From: Bacteroidota bacterium
GTDB taxonomy: Bacteria > Bacteroidota > Bacteroidia > Chitinophagales > Saprospiraceae
DNA: 64,000 nt
Assembly (NCBI GenBank): GCA_029781865.1
Contig: JAKOVW010000007.1
Coordinates: 124,001-188,000 of the forward strand
Direction of reading: 5' to 3'
Part shown: positions 38,529 to 47,911 of the stretch, one piece after another
Layout: every line of letters starts with the position of its first letter
How positions within the stretch are numbered: position 1 is the stretch's first letter
Position numbers and translations under genes: made by a program
Notes under the pieces: model-generated
Databases searched by the model: none
What the model was told of the DNA's origin: nothing
What the model saw: the letters and a program-made list of their open reading frames with translations, nothing else

Positions 38529-39326
38529 TCATGATTTCCTTACGGGCATAAAGGGCATTTTCAAAATGTTCCATACAGTTTGATCTTTATCTTCCCTGAA
38601 ATCTTCCAAACCGAATTCAATGTTCTCGATGTCAATCTTACCGCCTGTTCCAAAGATTCGATCCCAAAATGTAAATACATCTCCATAGTGAGAATCTGTA
38701 ATTTTTCTTTCGGCTGCATGATGCATTTTATGCCAGCCCGGCGTGGAAAAGACATAGCTGCCATATTTATCCACCCAATCCGGAAGTCCGATATTAGCAT
38801 GTTGAAGAAAAATGAGTATGAGATAAAAACTGAAATAAATAATGAAACTGGCCGGGGAAATTCCCAATACGAAAAACATGATTACCCAATTCATGGTTTG
38901 CACTATGATTTCCAGGGGATGAAAGCGCAAGGAACTAGTGGAATCCAATTCAGTATCACTATGATGGACCCGGTGAAACCGCCAAAAAAACTCGAACTTA
39001 TGCGTTAAAATATGATATCCGTAATCCCATAAGTCAATCAAAAACATTCCGGTAATGATTAATACAGGAAGGGGGAGATGGATGAGATTCAGTAATCCAA
39101 TGTTGTTTCTAGAGGTGTAATTCATTACCTCACTTAAGATTAGTCCGCAAAGACCATTTACCACAAATGAAATCATAACCAACGCGAAATTGCGAAGACC
39201 ATGTTTTTTGCGGTTAGGGCTATGAGCAAAATAAGGAATAAAGGATTCAATGATCCAGAGGATCGCCAGCATTCCAAAAATGAGTAGAGGCTGGATGTCG
39301 TTTAATGTTTGCAATAAAGTTTCCAT
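38529..39326 (-). CDS. Fatty acid hydroxylase / sterol desaturase superfamily membrane protein
   Basis: 265 residues with four to five membrane segments (for example MLAILWIIESFIPYF and the segment around LPLPVLIITGMFLIDLW). The di-iron histidine boxes of the family are present: H-x3-H in LTHKFEFFWRFHRVHHSD and a second cluster in WHKMHHAAERKITDSHYGD followed by FTFWDRIFGTG. The family hydroxylates or desaturates lipid chains or carotenoids in the membrane; the substrate is unknown. It lies downstream of the AraC-type regulator on the same strand (104 bp gap), which may control it. Confidence 0.85.
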   Translation of the reverse strand: METLLQTLNDIQPLLIFGMLAILWIIESFIPYFAHSPNRKKHGLRNFALVMISFVVNGLCGLILSEVMNYTSRNNIGLLNLIHLPLPVLIITGMFLIDLWDYGYHILTHKFEFFWRFHRVHHSDTELDSTSSLRFHPLEIIVQTMNWVIMFFVLGISPASFIIYFSFYLILIFLQHANIGLPDWVDKYGSYVFSTPGWHKMHHAAERKITDSHYGDVFTFWDRIFGTGGKIDIENIEFGLEDFREDKDQTVWNILKMPFMPVRKS

Positions 39327-39430
39327 AAGAATGTTTTTATCGCAAAACTGCAGCGGCTTTGATCAGGAATCGGCCAGTCCGATCGATTCAGACGTCCGGA
39401 TTTAACGGAGACAGTTCCAAATGACTGATT

Positions 39431-40576
39431 TTAAGGCAATAAGCTTTTTCGGTATTCCGAAGGAGTCAGACCTGTTTGTTTTTTAAAAGCTTCATTAAAA
39501 CTGGCTTTTGAGTTAAATCCACATTCAAAAGCAATGCCCAGAATGGATAAGTGCCTGAATTTGGGATCACCAACTTTTTGTTTGAATTCTTCTATTCTGC
39601 AGGAGTTAATGAAGTCGTAAAAATTAGTATGTTTATACTGATTGATCAATTGCGAAAGATGATGTATAGAAATATTTAATTCATCTGCAAGTTGCTGCAG
39701 GTTAATATCCTGTTTGAGATAAGGCTTCTCATTGCTTATCAGCTGATCGAGTTGTCCCAGCAAGTCTCTGGCTTTTTCTTCCGAAAGACCTGATTTTTCA
39801 TATTTGATATACTTTTCTGTTGCTTTCGGTAGAACTGCCGGTATGACTTCATCTTTATTGATTTCTTCGCGTATTCCCGCAAACGGAGCCTTCTGTCTGA
39901 ATCCCAAATACCCCAATGTGTAAACACCAATGGAAAACAGGATATTGGACACCTGATTAGCATAATTATATCCGTAAATGGAAATAATAACACAGGTGAT
40001 GAAAATAATCAGCATGGAAATGAATACGCGTTCGATCCATTTAAGATTTGATTGTGTTTCATTTGAATAGTATTCTTTAAGCAGTCTCTTGTGTTTGGAT
40101 ATTTTGAGCCATGAAATCAAAATATAAGTAGAGTTTGACACCAGCGTAAACAAAAAATAGTATTTCCAGCGATCCGGCAATTCGCGATAACTCTCCAGAT
40201 TGAAGTTGATTTTATATTGATCCGTTTTTAGATAAAACGGAATAAACGCAAGGACTGTAAGTATAGTTGGTGCAAAATGCAAGAGCTGAATCCTTTTGAA
40301 TTCAAATTTTTTCTCTGTTATACTACAGATATAAAAATAAAAGGAAACACCTAGAAGCAACTCCAGCGGAACCGAAATCATCGTCAGTTTTGGATATTCC
40401 AGAATGATTCTGGAATCCCAGATCACATAGTATATCATACTCAGTGAATACAGAACAAGAAATACAGCCAGCCACCGATGTGATAATTTTTGATCTTTGG
40501 GAATTGATCCGATCAGCAAAGCAAGAAACAAGCCCTGGATGGCTCCAATTAAAATGATGATGTTAAAAATGGACAA
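39431..40576 (-). CDS. AraC-family regulator with N-terminal seven-helix membrane domain
   Basis: 381 residues. The first about 230 contain six or seven hydrophobic helices. The C-terminal about 100 residues are an AraC/XylS HTH domain: NLQQLADELNISIHHLSQLIN, FYDFINSCRIEEFKQK, ILGIAFECGFNSKASFNEAFKKQTGLTPSEYR. These membrane-anchored AraC proteins are common in Bacteroidota; ligand and targets are unknown. It sits between the MBL hydrolase (upstream) and the fatty-acid hydroxylase (downstream), all on the minus strand. Confidence 0.88.
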   Translation of the reverse strand: MSIFNIIILIGAIQGLFLALLIGSIPKDQKLSHRWLAVFLVLYSLSMIYYVIWDSRIILEYPKLTMISVPLELLLGVSFYFYICSITEKKFEFKRIQLLHFAPTILTVLAFIPFYLKTDQYKINFNLESYRELPDRWKYYFLFTLVSNSTYILISWLKISKHKRLLKEYYSNETQSNLKWIERVFISMLIIFITCVIISIYGYNYANQVSNILFSIGVYTLGYLGFRQKAPFAGIREEINKDEVIPAVLPKATEKYIKYEKSGLSEEKARDLLGQLDQLISNEKPYLKQDINLQQLADELNISIHHLSQLINQYKHTNFYDFINSCRIEEFKQKVGDPKFRHLSILGIAFECGFNSKASFNEAFKKQTGLTPSEYRKSLLP

Positions 40577-40651
40577 GTAACCGGAAATTTAAATCAATAA
40601 ATTACGAATTATTTATCATCAGCTTTGCATGTGCAGCCATTTATTCAATGT

Positions 40652-41497
40652 TCATATTTTAATGATCTCATGAATGGAAATTCTGCCTTTCTCATCTCTT
40701 TTAACCGTTGCTGCATCAATCTTGGGGTCATGTTCAAAGATCAGAACATGATTATGATCTGCAGCTTTTTGTAGGATGCGCTCTTTTTCTTCCAGGGTAA
40801 TTAATGGCCTGACGTCATAAGCCATGACATAAGGCATTGGGATGTGATGAGATGAAGGAAATAAATCGGCACAATAAATATAAGTTTGATGATTGTATTC
40901 TATTTCGAGAATCATCATGGCCTCCGTATGTCCATAAACAAATTGAATGTTTATTCCGGGGAGCCACTCCAATGTGGGTTTGGAGTGATCTATGAATTGT
41001 ACCACACCAAATTCACGGAGTGGAACAAAGTTTTCTTTTAAAAATGAATTTCTTTCGCGGTCATTTGGATTCATAGCCCAGTTCCAGTGTTTTTCATTTG
41101 ACCAGTATTTAGCATTTGGAAATGTGGGAAAGAAGGATCCATTTTCATTCTTTGATACAGCGCCGCCGCAATGATCAAAATGCAGATGAGTTAGGAATAC
41201 ATCGGTAATATCACTGGCTTTGATGCCTTTTTCTTCCAACACATTGAGGATGTCCGTTTTGCCATGCGGCTCAAAAAAAGATTTAAATTTTGCATCTTGT
41301 TTGTCACCCATTCCGCAATCGACAAGAATTTTTCTATCCTCAGTTTCAATAAGCAAACATCGAAATGACCAGGTGCACATATTGTGTTCGTCAGGAGGAT
41401 TTAATTTGTTCCAAAGTGTTTTAGGGACTACGCCAAACATAGCTCCGCCATCGAGCTTAAAAAATCCGGAATGAATGGTTTGAATCGATCGAATCAT
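40652..41497 (-). CDS. MBL-fold metallo-hydrolase
   Basis: 281 residues with the metallo-beta-lactamase fold. The Zn motif T-H-L-H-F-D-H-C-G-G (about residue 110) follows KILVDCGMGD. Later ligands are His in VYGHTEAMM (about 202) and Asp in IYCADLFPSSH (about 225), with His in LIFEHDPK near the end. No signal peptide is visible. The layout resembles AHL-lactonase/quorum-quenching-like and other small-molecule hydrolases, but the substrate cannot be assigned. It is upstream of the AraC regulator gene. Confidence 0.85.
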   Translation of the reverse strand: MIRSIQTIHSGFFKLDGGAMFGVVPKTLWNKLNPPDEHNMCTWSFRCLLIETEDRKILVDCGMGDKQDAKFKSFFEPHGKTDILNVLEEKGIKASDITDVFLTHLHFDHCGGAVSKNENGSFFPTFPNAKYWSNEKHWNWAMNPNDRERNSFLKENFVPLREFGVVQFIDHSKPTLEWLPGINIQFVYGHTEAMMILEIEYNHQTYIYCADLFPSSHHIPMPYVMAYDVRPLITLEEKERILQKAADHNHVLIFEHDPKIDAATVKRDEKGRISIHEIIKI

Positions 41498-41593
41498 TTT
41501 GTGATATCAATTACATGATCAGAAAAAGATACTTCATTTTAAAAGTTATGAAGTTTGCTCTGGGGTTAAGTTATCATTTTTATTCTTGGCATA

Positions 41594-42088
41594 TTACCTG
41601 TTCAGTTCATTTCTCAGGCTAAGCATTTTAATTGCAGTAATTGCCGCTTCTTCACCTTTGTTGCCCAGCTTTCCACCCGAACGATCTTCAGCTTGTTGAT
41701 GGTTGTTAACGGTAAGTACTCCAAAGATAACCGGCTTGCCGGATTGCATATTCAATTGCATGATGCCCTGAGAAACAGCATTGGCAATATAATCATCGTG
41801 TTTCGTTTCTCCTTTTATAATGCAGCCCAGGCAAATTACGGCATCCGCTTTCATTGCGTCAATGGCCCATTTTGCAGCAAGAGGCAATTCAAACGAACCT
41901 GGAACATGTAAGGTGATGATATGCTCAATGGGAACTTTGAATTGCGAAAGCAACAGGAGTGCGCCATTTTGCATTCTTTCAGTAATGTCAGAATTCCATT
42001 CAGATGCAATGATTGCATAATGGAAATTACGTGCATTCAATATATCGAATTCGCTTAAGGAGGCAGAATTAGTTAATTGCCCGGCCAT
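41594..42088 (-). CDS. ribH: 6,7-dimethyl-8-ribityllumazine synthase
   Basis: 164 residues, penultimate step of riboflavin synthesis. It condenses 5-amino-6-ribitylaminouracil with dihydroxybutanone phosphate. Landmarks are IIASEWNSDIT at the N-terminus, HVPGSFELPLAAKWA, VICLGCIIKGETKHDDYI with the catalytic His, VIFGVLTVNN and NKGEEAAITAIKM. It follows the TPR gene by 17 bp and is probably cotranscribed with it. It forms a cytoplasmic icosahedral or pentameric assembly in known homologues. Confidence 0.96.
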   Translation of the reverse strand: MAGQLTNSASLSEFDILNARNFHYAIIASEWNSDITERMQNGALLLLSQFKVPIEHIITLHVPGSFELPLAAKWAIDAMKADAVICLGCIIKGETKHDDYIANAVSQGIMQLNMQSGKPVIFGVLTVNNHQQAEDRSGGKLGNKGEEAAITAIKMLSLRNELNR

Positions 42089-42105
42089 ACGAATCGATAA
42101 GCATA

Positions 42106-42816
42106 TTATTCAAGAGGAAGTATGTATTTGTCAATTCCGTTTCCATCCGATGAATCCGGATATTTGGACTTGATTTCTTTGTAGGCCTTTAATGCTCCGG
42201 CTTTATCTCCCAGTTTTTCTTTTAATACTCCGAGCTTTTTCAGATATACCGGAGTCAGAAATTCATTTTCAATGATGGTAGTCGCTTTTTCATAATGCTT
42301 AAGCGCATTGTCATTGTCATTCAGATCCGCATAAATGTCACCGAGTATTCCTTGTTTAAGAATAGGCATGACCAAACCTGAAGGGTTGTAATCTTCAATA
42401 TATTTTTTTGCGTCTTCTAACTTTTTAAGATTCAAACAGCAAATGGCTGCATAGTACTTAGCCAGGTTTCCTGCCGGAGTACCTCCATAATTTTCTGCAA
42501 TTTCTGCAAAGCCTGCGAAGCCACCTCCCGGATTTTGTAAGGCTAATTCAAATGAATCTTTCTGAAACAGGAATTCTGCCTGGTACATCTGCTCCAGGGC
42601 TTCCTTGTTTTTGGGTTCCTGATACATAAACTTGTAAAGCAACCAACCGCCAACAATCAAAACCAGTCCTCCCAGTACTCCGAGAATGGTCATTTTATGA
42701 GCTTCGAAGTAATCCTCTGCCTGATGCTTTACCTTGCCAATGTCTATTAAAGTCTCGTCCTGTGCTGTAGTTCTTACACTTTTTGGTGTGACACTAGCCC
42801 TATATCCTTTTGCCAT
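42106..42816 (-). CDS. Membrane-anchored TPR protein (YfgM/BamD-like)
   Basis: 236 residues. After a charged N-terminus there is one membrane helix (MTILGVLGGLVLIVGGWLLYKFM, about 41-62). The rest is helical TPR: GFAGFAEIAENYGGTPAGNLAKYY, ILGDIYADLNDNDNALKHYEKA, KEKLGDKAGALKAYKEIKSKYP. The predicted topology is N-in with periplasmic TPRs, like YfgM. The role is unknown; such proteins act as scaffolds near the Sec or envelope machinery. It is first gene of a two-gene unit with ribH, an association I recall from other Bacteroidota. Confidence 0.8.
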   Translation of the reverse strand: MAKGYRASVTPKSVRTTAQDETLIDIGKVKHQAEDYFEAHKMTILGVLGGLVLIVGGWLLYKFMYQEPKNKEALEQMYQAEFLFQKDSFELALQNPGGGFAGFAEIAENYGGTPAGNLAKYYAAICCLNLKKLEDAKKYIEDYNPSGLVMPILKQGILGDIYADLNDNDNALKHYEKATTIIENEFLTPVYLKKLGVLKEKLGDKAGALKAYKEIKSKYPDSSDGNGIDKYILPLE

Positions 42817-42842
42817 ATTCCTTTGTGAATTAAAAAACGTCG

Positions 42843-42850
42843 CAAAAATA
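42843..42850 (-). promoter_or_regulatory. -7 promoter motif of the TPR-ribH unit
   Basis: TATTTTTG followed by CGACG on the minus strand, 26 bp before the ATG of the TPR gene. Confidence 0.5.
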
Positions 42851-42927
42851 ACACGCCGGAGGGAATTTTGCCGGAATATTCTGGAGTTCAGAGAAAATTG
42901 ACAACTATTTAGGACAAGCCCAAAGTT

Positions 42928-43971
42928 TTAATTTCGTATAAAAGGGTAATCCGGTTGACTGTAATTATCCTCATACAAAGAAGACGGATCAGGATATGCA
43001 GAATTTTCGGCAAATGCCACAGCCTCATCAATTTCAAGCTTGATCTTGTTTTGGATCTCATCGAGTTCGCTTTGACTGGCCAGACCCTGTTCAAGTATTT
43101 GGTTTTCAGTAAAATGCAATGGATCCAGGGATTTATAATGTTCAACTTCCTCTTTAGTTCTGTAGGTACCCGGATCTGAAACAGAATGACCTCTGTAACG
43201 GTAGGTTTTGATTTCCAGGAAATAGGGTCCATTGCCTGCCCGGATGTGTTCAGCCGCCCTTGAAATGGCTTCATGAACTTTGGCCGGATTCATTCCATCG
43301 ACAGGCTCTGAAGGGATGTCGAAGGCATTGCCTATTTTATACATTTCAGTAACATTGCTGGTCCTTTCTACAGAGGTGCCCATTGCATATCCATTGTTTT
43401 CAAGGATATACAGAACGGGCAGCTTCCAGCTCATCGCCATGTTAAAGGATTCATACAAGGCTCCCTGTCTGGCTGCACCGTCTCCAAACATGGTGACGCA
43501 AAGATTATCTGTTCCTTTGTATTTTTCAGCGAATGCAATTCCGGTTCCAATGGGTATTTGAGCTCCAACGATCCCGTTGCCTCCGAAATACCGATGTTCT
43601 TTGGAGAAGAAGTGCATTGAGCCTCCTTTTCCTTTTACACAACCTGTTTCCTTGCCATACAATTCTGCCATGCAGGATTTGGTGGATAAGCCTCTGGATA
43701 TGGCATTGCCATGTTGCCTGTAAGCGGTGACTAATGCGTCTTCTTTCCGTATGGCGCTTACCATTCCTGCAGCTATCGCTTCCTGTCCAATATAGACATG
43801 ACAAAATCCCCTTATTTTCTGCTGTGAATACATCATCAAAGTGCGTTCTTCAAATCTTCTGATTCGAAGCATGGTTTCGTACCACAGCAACCAGGTTTCC
43901 CTGGAGTACAAAGGTTCATTGACTTTTGAGGCTTTAATTTTCGGTCTGTTTAAGACTTCTGGCATATTCAT
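42928..43971 (-). CDS. pdhA: Pyruvate dehydrogenase E1 component, alpha subunit
   Basis: 347 residues from ATG 43971 (ATG 43965 is also possible). The longer frame from TTG 43983 is unlikely because that codon lies inside the TAACTTTG promoter motif. E1-alpha binds thiamine diphosphate and, with E1-beta, decarboxylates pyruvate and acetylates the E2 lipoyl group. Seen: YSQQKIRGFCHVYIGQEAIA, CKGKGGSMHF-like segment VKGKGGSMHFFSK, the ThDP motif GDGAARQGALYESFNMA to LENNGYAMGTS, and the phosphorylation-loop-like YRYRGHSVSDPGTYR. The beta subunit is not next to it. It is preceded by the S9 peptidase on the same strand. Confidence 0.94.
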   Translation of the reverse strand: MNMPEVLNRPKIKASKVNEPLYSRETWLLWYETMLRIRRFEERTLMMYSQQKIRGFCHVYIGQEAIAAGMVSAIRKEDALVTAYRQHGNAISRGLSTKSCMAELYGKETGCVKGKGGSMHFFSKEHRYFGGNGIVGAQIPIGTGIAFAEKYKGTDNLCVTMFGDGAARQGALYESFNMAMSWKLPVLYILENNGYAMGTSVERTSNVTEMYKIGNAFDIPSEPVDGMNPAKVHEAISRAAEHIRAGNGPYFLEIKTYRYRGHSVSDPGTYRTKEEVEHYKSLDPLHFTENQILEQGLASQSELDEIQNKIKLEIDEAVAFAENSAYPDPSSLYEDNYSQPDYPFIRN

Positions 43972-43980
43972 AATTTGAGG

Positions 43981-43988
43981 CAAAGTTA
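43981..43988 (-). promoter_or_regulatory. -7 promoter motif of pdhA
   Basis: TAACTTTG followed by CCTC on the minus strand, 9 bp before ATG 43971. The leader would be very short. Confidence 0.55.
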
Positions 43989-44027
43989 AGCTGCCGGCGG
44001 CAACCTTTTTTCATGCTTTTGGAACCA

Positions 44028-46049
44028 TTAAAGTGTTTCCTGCAACCACCGGAAAAACTCATGTTGCCAGACCAGGCCATTTTGGATTTTAAGAATGTGA
44101 TGACCCTCGTCCGGAATGTATAAAAGTCTTGATTTAATATTGTGCAGGCGTGCTGCTGTAAATGCTTCGAACGCTTGAGTATCTGGTATTCGGTAGTCTT
44201 TTCCGCCTTGGATGATCAAAATAGGAGCGGTCCATTTATTAATCCATTTGTGTGGTGAAAACTGAGTATACGATTTTGGGAGTTTCTTTTGCCAGTAGGA
44301 GCCCTTCAGATCCCAATTGGCAAACCATAATTCCTCTGTACTGGCATACCAGGATTCCAGATTAAATGTACCGCAGTGGGCAATAAATGACTTAAACCGG
44401 CCTTCGTGGATGCCGGCAAGCATATAAACAGAATAGCCTCCGAAACTTGCCCCTACAGCTCCCAATCTTTTTTTATCGACAAATGGCCGTGCAGAAACCT
44501 GATCAATTGCAGACAGATAATCTTTCATGCATTGACCTCCCCAGTCGCCAGAAATTTCTTCGTTCCATGCCGACCCCCAACCGGGCATTCCTCTGCGATT
44601 TGGAGCTACGATGATGTATCCATTAGCAGCCATGAGCTGAAAATTCCAACGGAATGAATAAAATTGCGAAAGTGCACTTTGAGGGCCTCCCTGACAATAC
44701 AATAGAGTAGGGTATTTTTTGGTAGAATCAAAATCAGGTGGGTAAATAACCCAGCTTAGCATTTGTTTTCCATCAGTAGTTTTTATCCATTGTTTTTCAA
44801 TCTTACTCATTTTAATTCCATTATAAATTTCAGAATTGACATGAGTAATTTGTTTGTCTTCGCCAGTGGAAATATTCACCTGGAAAATTTCAGATGCATG
44901 ATTCATATCAGTGCGGGTGCAAATGATATAATCACCGCTAAGGCCTATGATGTTGTTGTAATCATGGTCAGATTTTGTAATCTGTCTGAATTTTGTTTCA
45001 TGCGCTTTATTCAGATCAGATGGAATTTGTATTTCAAACAATTGAATTAATCCGCGATAGGGAACATTGCAATAAATGAATTTGGAATCTTTACTCCAGA
45101 TCAGTTGATTTACGGTTTCATCCCAATCGATTGTAATTTTATTTCTCACCCTGGTTTGAAGATCCATGATGTAGACATCATTTTTATCTGACTCGTATCC
45201 TTCTCTTGCCATGCTGGTCCAGGCAATGAATTTGCCATCCGGAGAGAATACCGGGTTTTTGTCATAACCTTTTAGTCCATCCGTAATGTTTGTGGTTTTG
45301 CCTGTAGCAATCTCGTAGAGATAAATATCTGAATTGGTGCTAACTGCGTAATCTTTTCCCATTTTCTTTACCGATACATAAGCCAGCCATTTGCTGTCAG
45401 CACTCCAGTTCATATCATCCAATCCTCCGTTTGGCAGGGTAGGTGAGTCGTAGGGCTCTTTATATAAAAGATCTTTTTCCTGTTCAATTCCATCAGGTGA
45501 GATTCTTCCAATGAATACATGATTGGCATAACCATCCTCCCAAACATTCCAATGACGAAACATAAGATCATCATAGATCAGTGCACTGGATTTGGAAAGA
45601 TTCGGATACAGATCTGCTTTTGGGGTATTGAATTTTACAGATCTCGAAAAAGCCATCCACTGGCCATTGGGCGATGGCAGCAAATTGGAATACTCTTCTT
45701 TGGATTGTCCAATCGATTTTCTCAATAAGCTGTGAAAAACTGTTCCGTCTTTCGAATAAATCAGGTTGCCGCCACTATCGAAACACGCATTATCCGCATT
45801 GACGCCATCTTCAGATATGCGTATGGATTCACCACTTTTGATGTTGGTTACATATAATTGAGTACTTGATTTGTTTTTTTCAAGATCGTACCTGGTAATA
45901 GTGTAATAAACCCGTTCACCATCTTTTGAAACAATTTCACCATTAACCCTTCCTAATGTCCAAAGCAATTCAGGAGTCATTAATTTTTGTGAGAAAAGCA
46001 GAACCGGAATCAGGAAGAGGATAACATGAACAGCTCGTTTTTGTATCAT
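44028..46049 (-). CDS. S9-family serine peptidase (prolyl oligopeptidase superfamily), exported
   Basis: 673 residues with a signal peptide (HVILFLIPVLLFSQK). The N-terminal half (about 30-400) is a WD/beta-propeller of the S9 type with repeated motifs such as NPVFSPDGKFIAWTS and NWSADSKWLAYVS. The C-terminal alpha/beta hydrolase has a catalytic Ser in GASFGGYSV (about 533), Asp in GGKDYRIPD (about 615) and His in DEGHHIL (about 648), and the family segment YCQGGPQSALSQ. It probably removes dipeptides or acylated residues from peptides in the periplasm. It is divergent from recF. Confidence 0.92.
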   Translation of the reverse strand: MIQKRAVHVILFLIPVLLFSQKLMTPELLWTLGRVNGEIVSKDGERVYYTITRYDLEKNKSSTQLYVTNIKSGESIRISEDGVNADNACFDSGGNLIYSKDGTVFHSLLRKSIGQSKEEYSNLLPSPNGQWMAFSRSVKFNTPKADLYPNLSKSSALIYDDLMFRHWNVWEDGYANHVFIGRISPDGIEQEKDLLYKEPYDSPTLPNGGLDDMNWSADSKWLAYVSVKKMGKDYAVSTNSDIYLYEIATGKTTNITDGLKGYDKNPVFSPDGKFIAWTSMAREGYESDKNDVYIMDLQTRVRNKITIDWDETVNQLIWSKDSKFIYCNVPYRGLIQLFEIQIPSDLNKAHETKFRQITKSDHDYNNIIGLSGDYIICTRTDMNHASEIFQVNISTGEDKQITHVNSEIYNGIKMSKIEKQWIKTTDGKQMLSWVIYPPDFDSTKKYPTLLYCQGGPQSALSQFYSFRWNFQLMAANGYIIVAPNRRGMPGWGSAWNEEISGDWGGQCMKDYLSAIDQVSARPFVDKKRLGAVGASFGGYSVYMLAGIHEGRFKSFIAHCGTFNLESWYASTEELWFANWDLKGSYWQKKLPKSYTQFSPHKWINKWTAPILIIQGGKDYRIPDTQAFEAFTAARLHNIKSRLLYIPDEGHHILKIQNGLVWQHEFFRWLQETL

Positions 46050-46063
46050 TTTGTGATTTTTGG

Positions 46064-46071
46064 CAAAAATA
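46064..46071 (-). promoter_or_regulatory. -7 promoter motif of the S9 peptidase gene
   Basis: TATTTTTG followed by CC on the minus strand, 14 bp before the ATG. Confidence 0.5.
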
Positions 46072-46234
46072 CTTCAATTGATGGAAGTTTGCAGATAGCC
46101 GGTTGGAGATAATTCAGCGCCTGTAATTCCTCGATTTAGATATAAAGCATTATTGCAGTAAAAACAGCCCTTTTTCGAAGACAAACTTTTAGATCTTTGC
46201 AATCTGAAAATTATCCTCCTAAAAGCGCACTGAT

Positions 46235-47335
46235 TTGTATATCGAAAAGCTTTCATTTTTACAATTCAAAAATTTTTCCAAAACGGATCTGGTTTTAAAA
46301 CCGGGCTTTCATTTTATTACCGGGCCGAATGGTAGTGGTAAAACCAATTTTCTGGATGCCATCTATTATTTAAGCATGACGAGGAGCTTTTTGAAAATTC
46401 CGGATAAATCTTTAGTGCAGCATGGCGCTGAGTTTTTTCGCCTGGAATTAAATTATGTAAAAAACGATAAGCGTCATGAGTTAAACATTAAATGTAAGCC
46501 GCCAGGTACGAAGGAAATGGAATTGGATCATAAAAAGCTGGAGAAATTTACAGACTATATCGGGCAATTGCCCGTGGTTATTATTGCACCGGATGAGGTT
46601 TTTACCTTGATGAATGAACAGGAGGAACGGAGGAAATTTCTAAATCAGACACTTATACAATCTGATGCAGATTATTTTAATCATTTGTATGCCTACAATA
46701 AATTATTGAAACAGCGAAATGCTGCTTTGAAACAAATGCGGCATGAATCCAGATTAAACCACCAGTTGTTGGATGCAATTGATTACGTTTTGATTCCTCA
46801 TGCTATTGCTATTTACAAAAAAAGAAAAGAGCTGGTCGATAATATAAACCCATCCATTTCCGGATACGTTCGTAAAATCAGTAATGATCAGCAAGGTGGA
46901 TATCTGATTTATGAATCCGAAGTAAATGATAATTATGAACATGTGCTGAATCAGTCCAGAGAAAAGGATTATTATTCGAACAGAACCAATATCGGAGTGC
47001 ACCGGGATCAGATTAATTGTATGATGGATTCTCACTTGTTGAATGAAATAGGGTCTCAGGGTCAGATGAAAAGCTTTGTTGTTGCGATGAAACTGGCACA
47101 ATTTAATTACCTGCGCGCTTTAAGTGGCTCAACACCCCTGGTCTTGCTTGATGATATTTTCGCCAAACTGGATGCCATCCGGGTGAATAAACTTTTAGAG
47201 ATTCTTCAAAATGAACACATTGATCAATGTTTTATCACGGATACTCATGAAGACAGGATAGCTGTTTTAATTGACAACATAAAGGAATCCAGCTATCTTT
47301 ATCGAATCAAACAGAATTGTATTCAATCCCAATGA
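46235..47335 (+). CDS. recF: DNA replication and repair protein RecF
   Basis: 366 residues, SMC-like ATPase that loads RecA at single-strand gaps. The start is a TTG (46235) giving MYIEKLSFLQFKNF; no ATG precedes the first strand. The Walker A motif is GPNGSGKTNF (about residues 30-39). Further: YYLSMTRSF, VVIIAPDEV, QRNAALKQ, signature-like GSQGQMKSFVVAMKLAQF and Walker B PLVLLDDIFAKLD. The stop overlaps the ATG of the DUF721 gene (ATGA), so the two are coupled. Confidence 0.95.
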   Translation: MYIEKLSFLQFKNFSKTDLVLKPGFHFITGPNGSGKTNFLDAIYYLSMTRSFLKIPDKSLVQHGAEFFRLELNYVKNDKRHELNIKCKPPGTKEMELDHKKLEKFTDYIGQLPVVIIAPDEVFTLMNEQEERRKFLNQTLIQSDADYFNHLYAYNKLLKQRNAALKQMRHESRLNHQLLDAIDYVLIPHAIAIYKKRKELVDNINPSISGYVRKISNDQQGGYLIYESEVNDNYEHVLNQSREKDYYSNRTNIGVHRDQINCMMDSHLLNEIGSQGQMKSFVVAMKLAQFNYLRALSGSTPLVLLDDIFAKLDAIRVNKLLEILQNEHIDQCFITDTHEDRIAVLIDNIKESSYLYRIKQNCIQSQ

Positions 47336-47616
47336 AAGAAAACGAATTTAGTCTTCAACAACTGCTCAAGAATTTTTCATCCCAGAAGCATTTGAAAGAT
47401 AAGCTGTTGGATAAGAAACTGGAAGAACTTTGGCGTAGCCTGTATCAGAATATGTCAATCTATACCACAAAGATTCAATTCAGGAAAGGGATATTGACTG
47501 TCTGGATTAGTTCATCTCCGTTGAAACATGAATTAATGTATAAGAAGGAACGGATTATCAGTCAATTGAATGAAGCATTAAAGGAAACGTTAATTGAGCA
47601 GATTGAATTCCGTTGA
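47332..47616 (+). CDS. DUF721 / DciA-like protein
   Basis: 94 residues from ATG 47332, which overlaps the recF stop by 4 bp. The upstream ATG at 47317 would put five recF-overlapping residues first. It has the DUF721 pattern: an N-terminal helix, LEELWRSLYQNMSIYTTKIQFRKG, and then ILTVWISSSPLKHELMYKKE ending in IEQIEFR. DUF721 includes DciA, the replicative-helicase loader of many bacteria. The link to recF supports a role in DNA replication. Whether this short form loads DnaB is unproved. Confidence 0.82.
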   Translation: MKENEFSLQQLLKNFSSQKHLKDKLLDKKLEELWRSLYQNMSIYTTKIQFRKGILTVWISSSPLKHELMYKKERIISQLNEALKETLIEQIEFR

Positions 47617-47876
47617 TTCAATAAATCAATAATTGAATTCGTTGATTTTTTTGTCAACGTAAAATGCTCAATGACATAATAAGCCATAAGCACTGTGCAA
47701 ACCAGGATTTGCAACAGTATTATCGTTATGCCGATCTATTTCGGGTGAATCAGGATTGTTCTTGTTCAGAAATGTTGTTTTGTAATAAAAACCAACTGAA
47801 TAAGAAACAAAGCACACATGTAGCTGCAATGACCATAATTTTTTATTTTGAGTTACCTTAACAAGACAAAGATAAT

Positions 47877-47902
47877 ACATATTATTAATTTTCATAATAT
47901 GT
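47877..47902. promoter_or_regulatory. Operator-like inverted repeat upstream of the DUF2911 gene
   Basis: ACATATTAT, eight bases, ATAATATGT: a perfect 9-bp inverted repeat ending 9 bp before the -7 motif, covering the -33 region. The position suits a repressor or activator site. The binding protein is unknown. Confidence 0.4.
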
Positions 47903-47911
47903 AGGAATGAT

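Noticed and set aside
42909-43274. Minus frame of 121 codons overlapping the pdhA 3' end
   Set aside because: Alternative frame of pdhA; no family motif.
43526-43804. Minus frame of 92 codons within pdhA
   Set aside because: Wrong frame of pdhA, arginine-rich shadow composition; pdhA itself is intact.
47664-47895. Two opposing small frames between DUF721 and DUF2911 genes
   Set aside because: They overlap each other, resemble no family and cover the inverted repeat of the next promoter.
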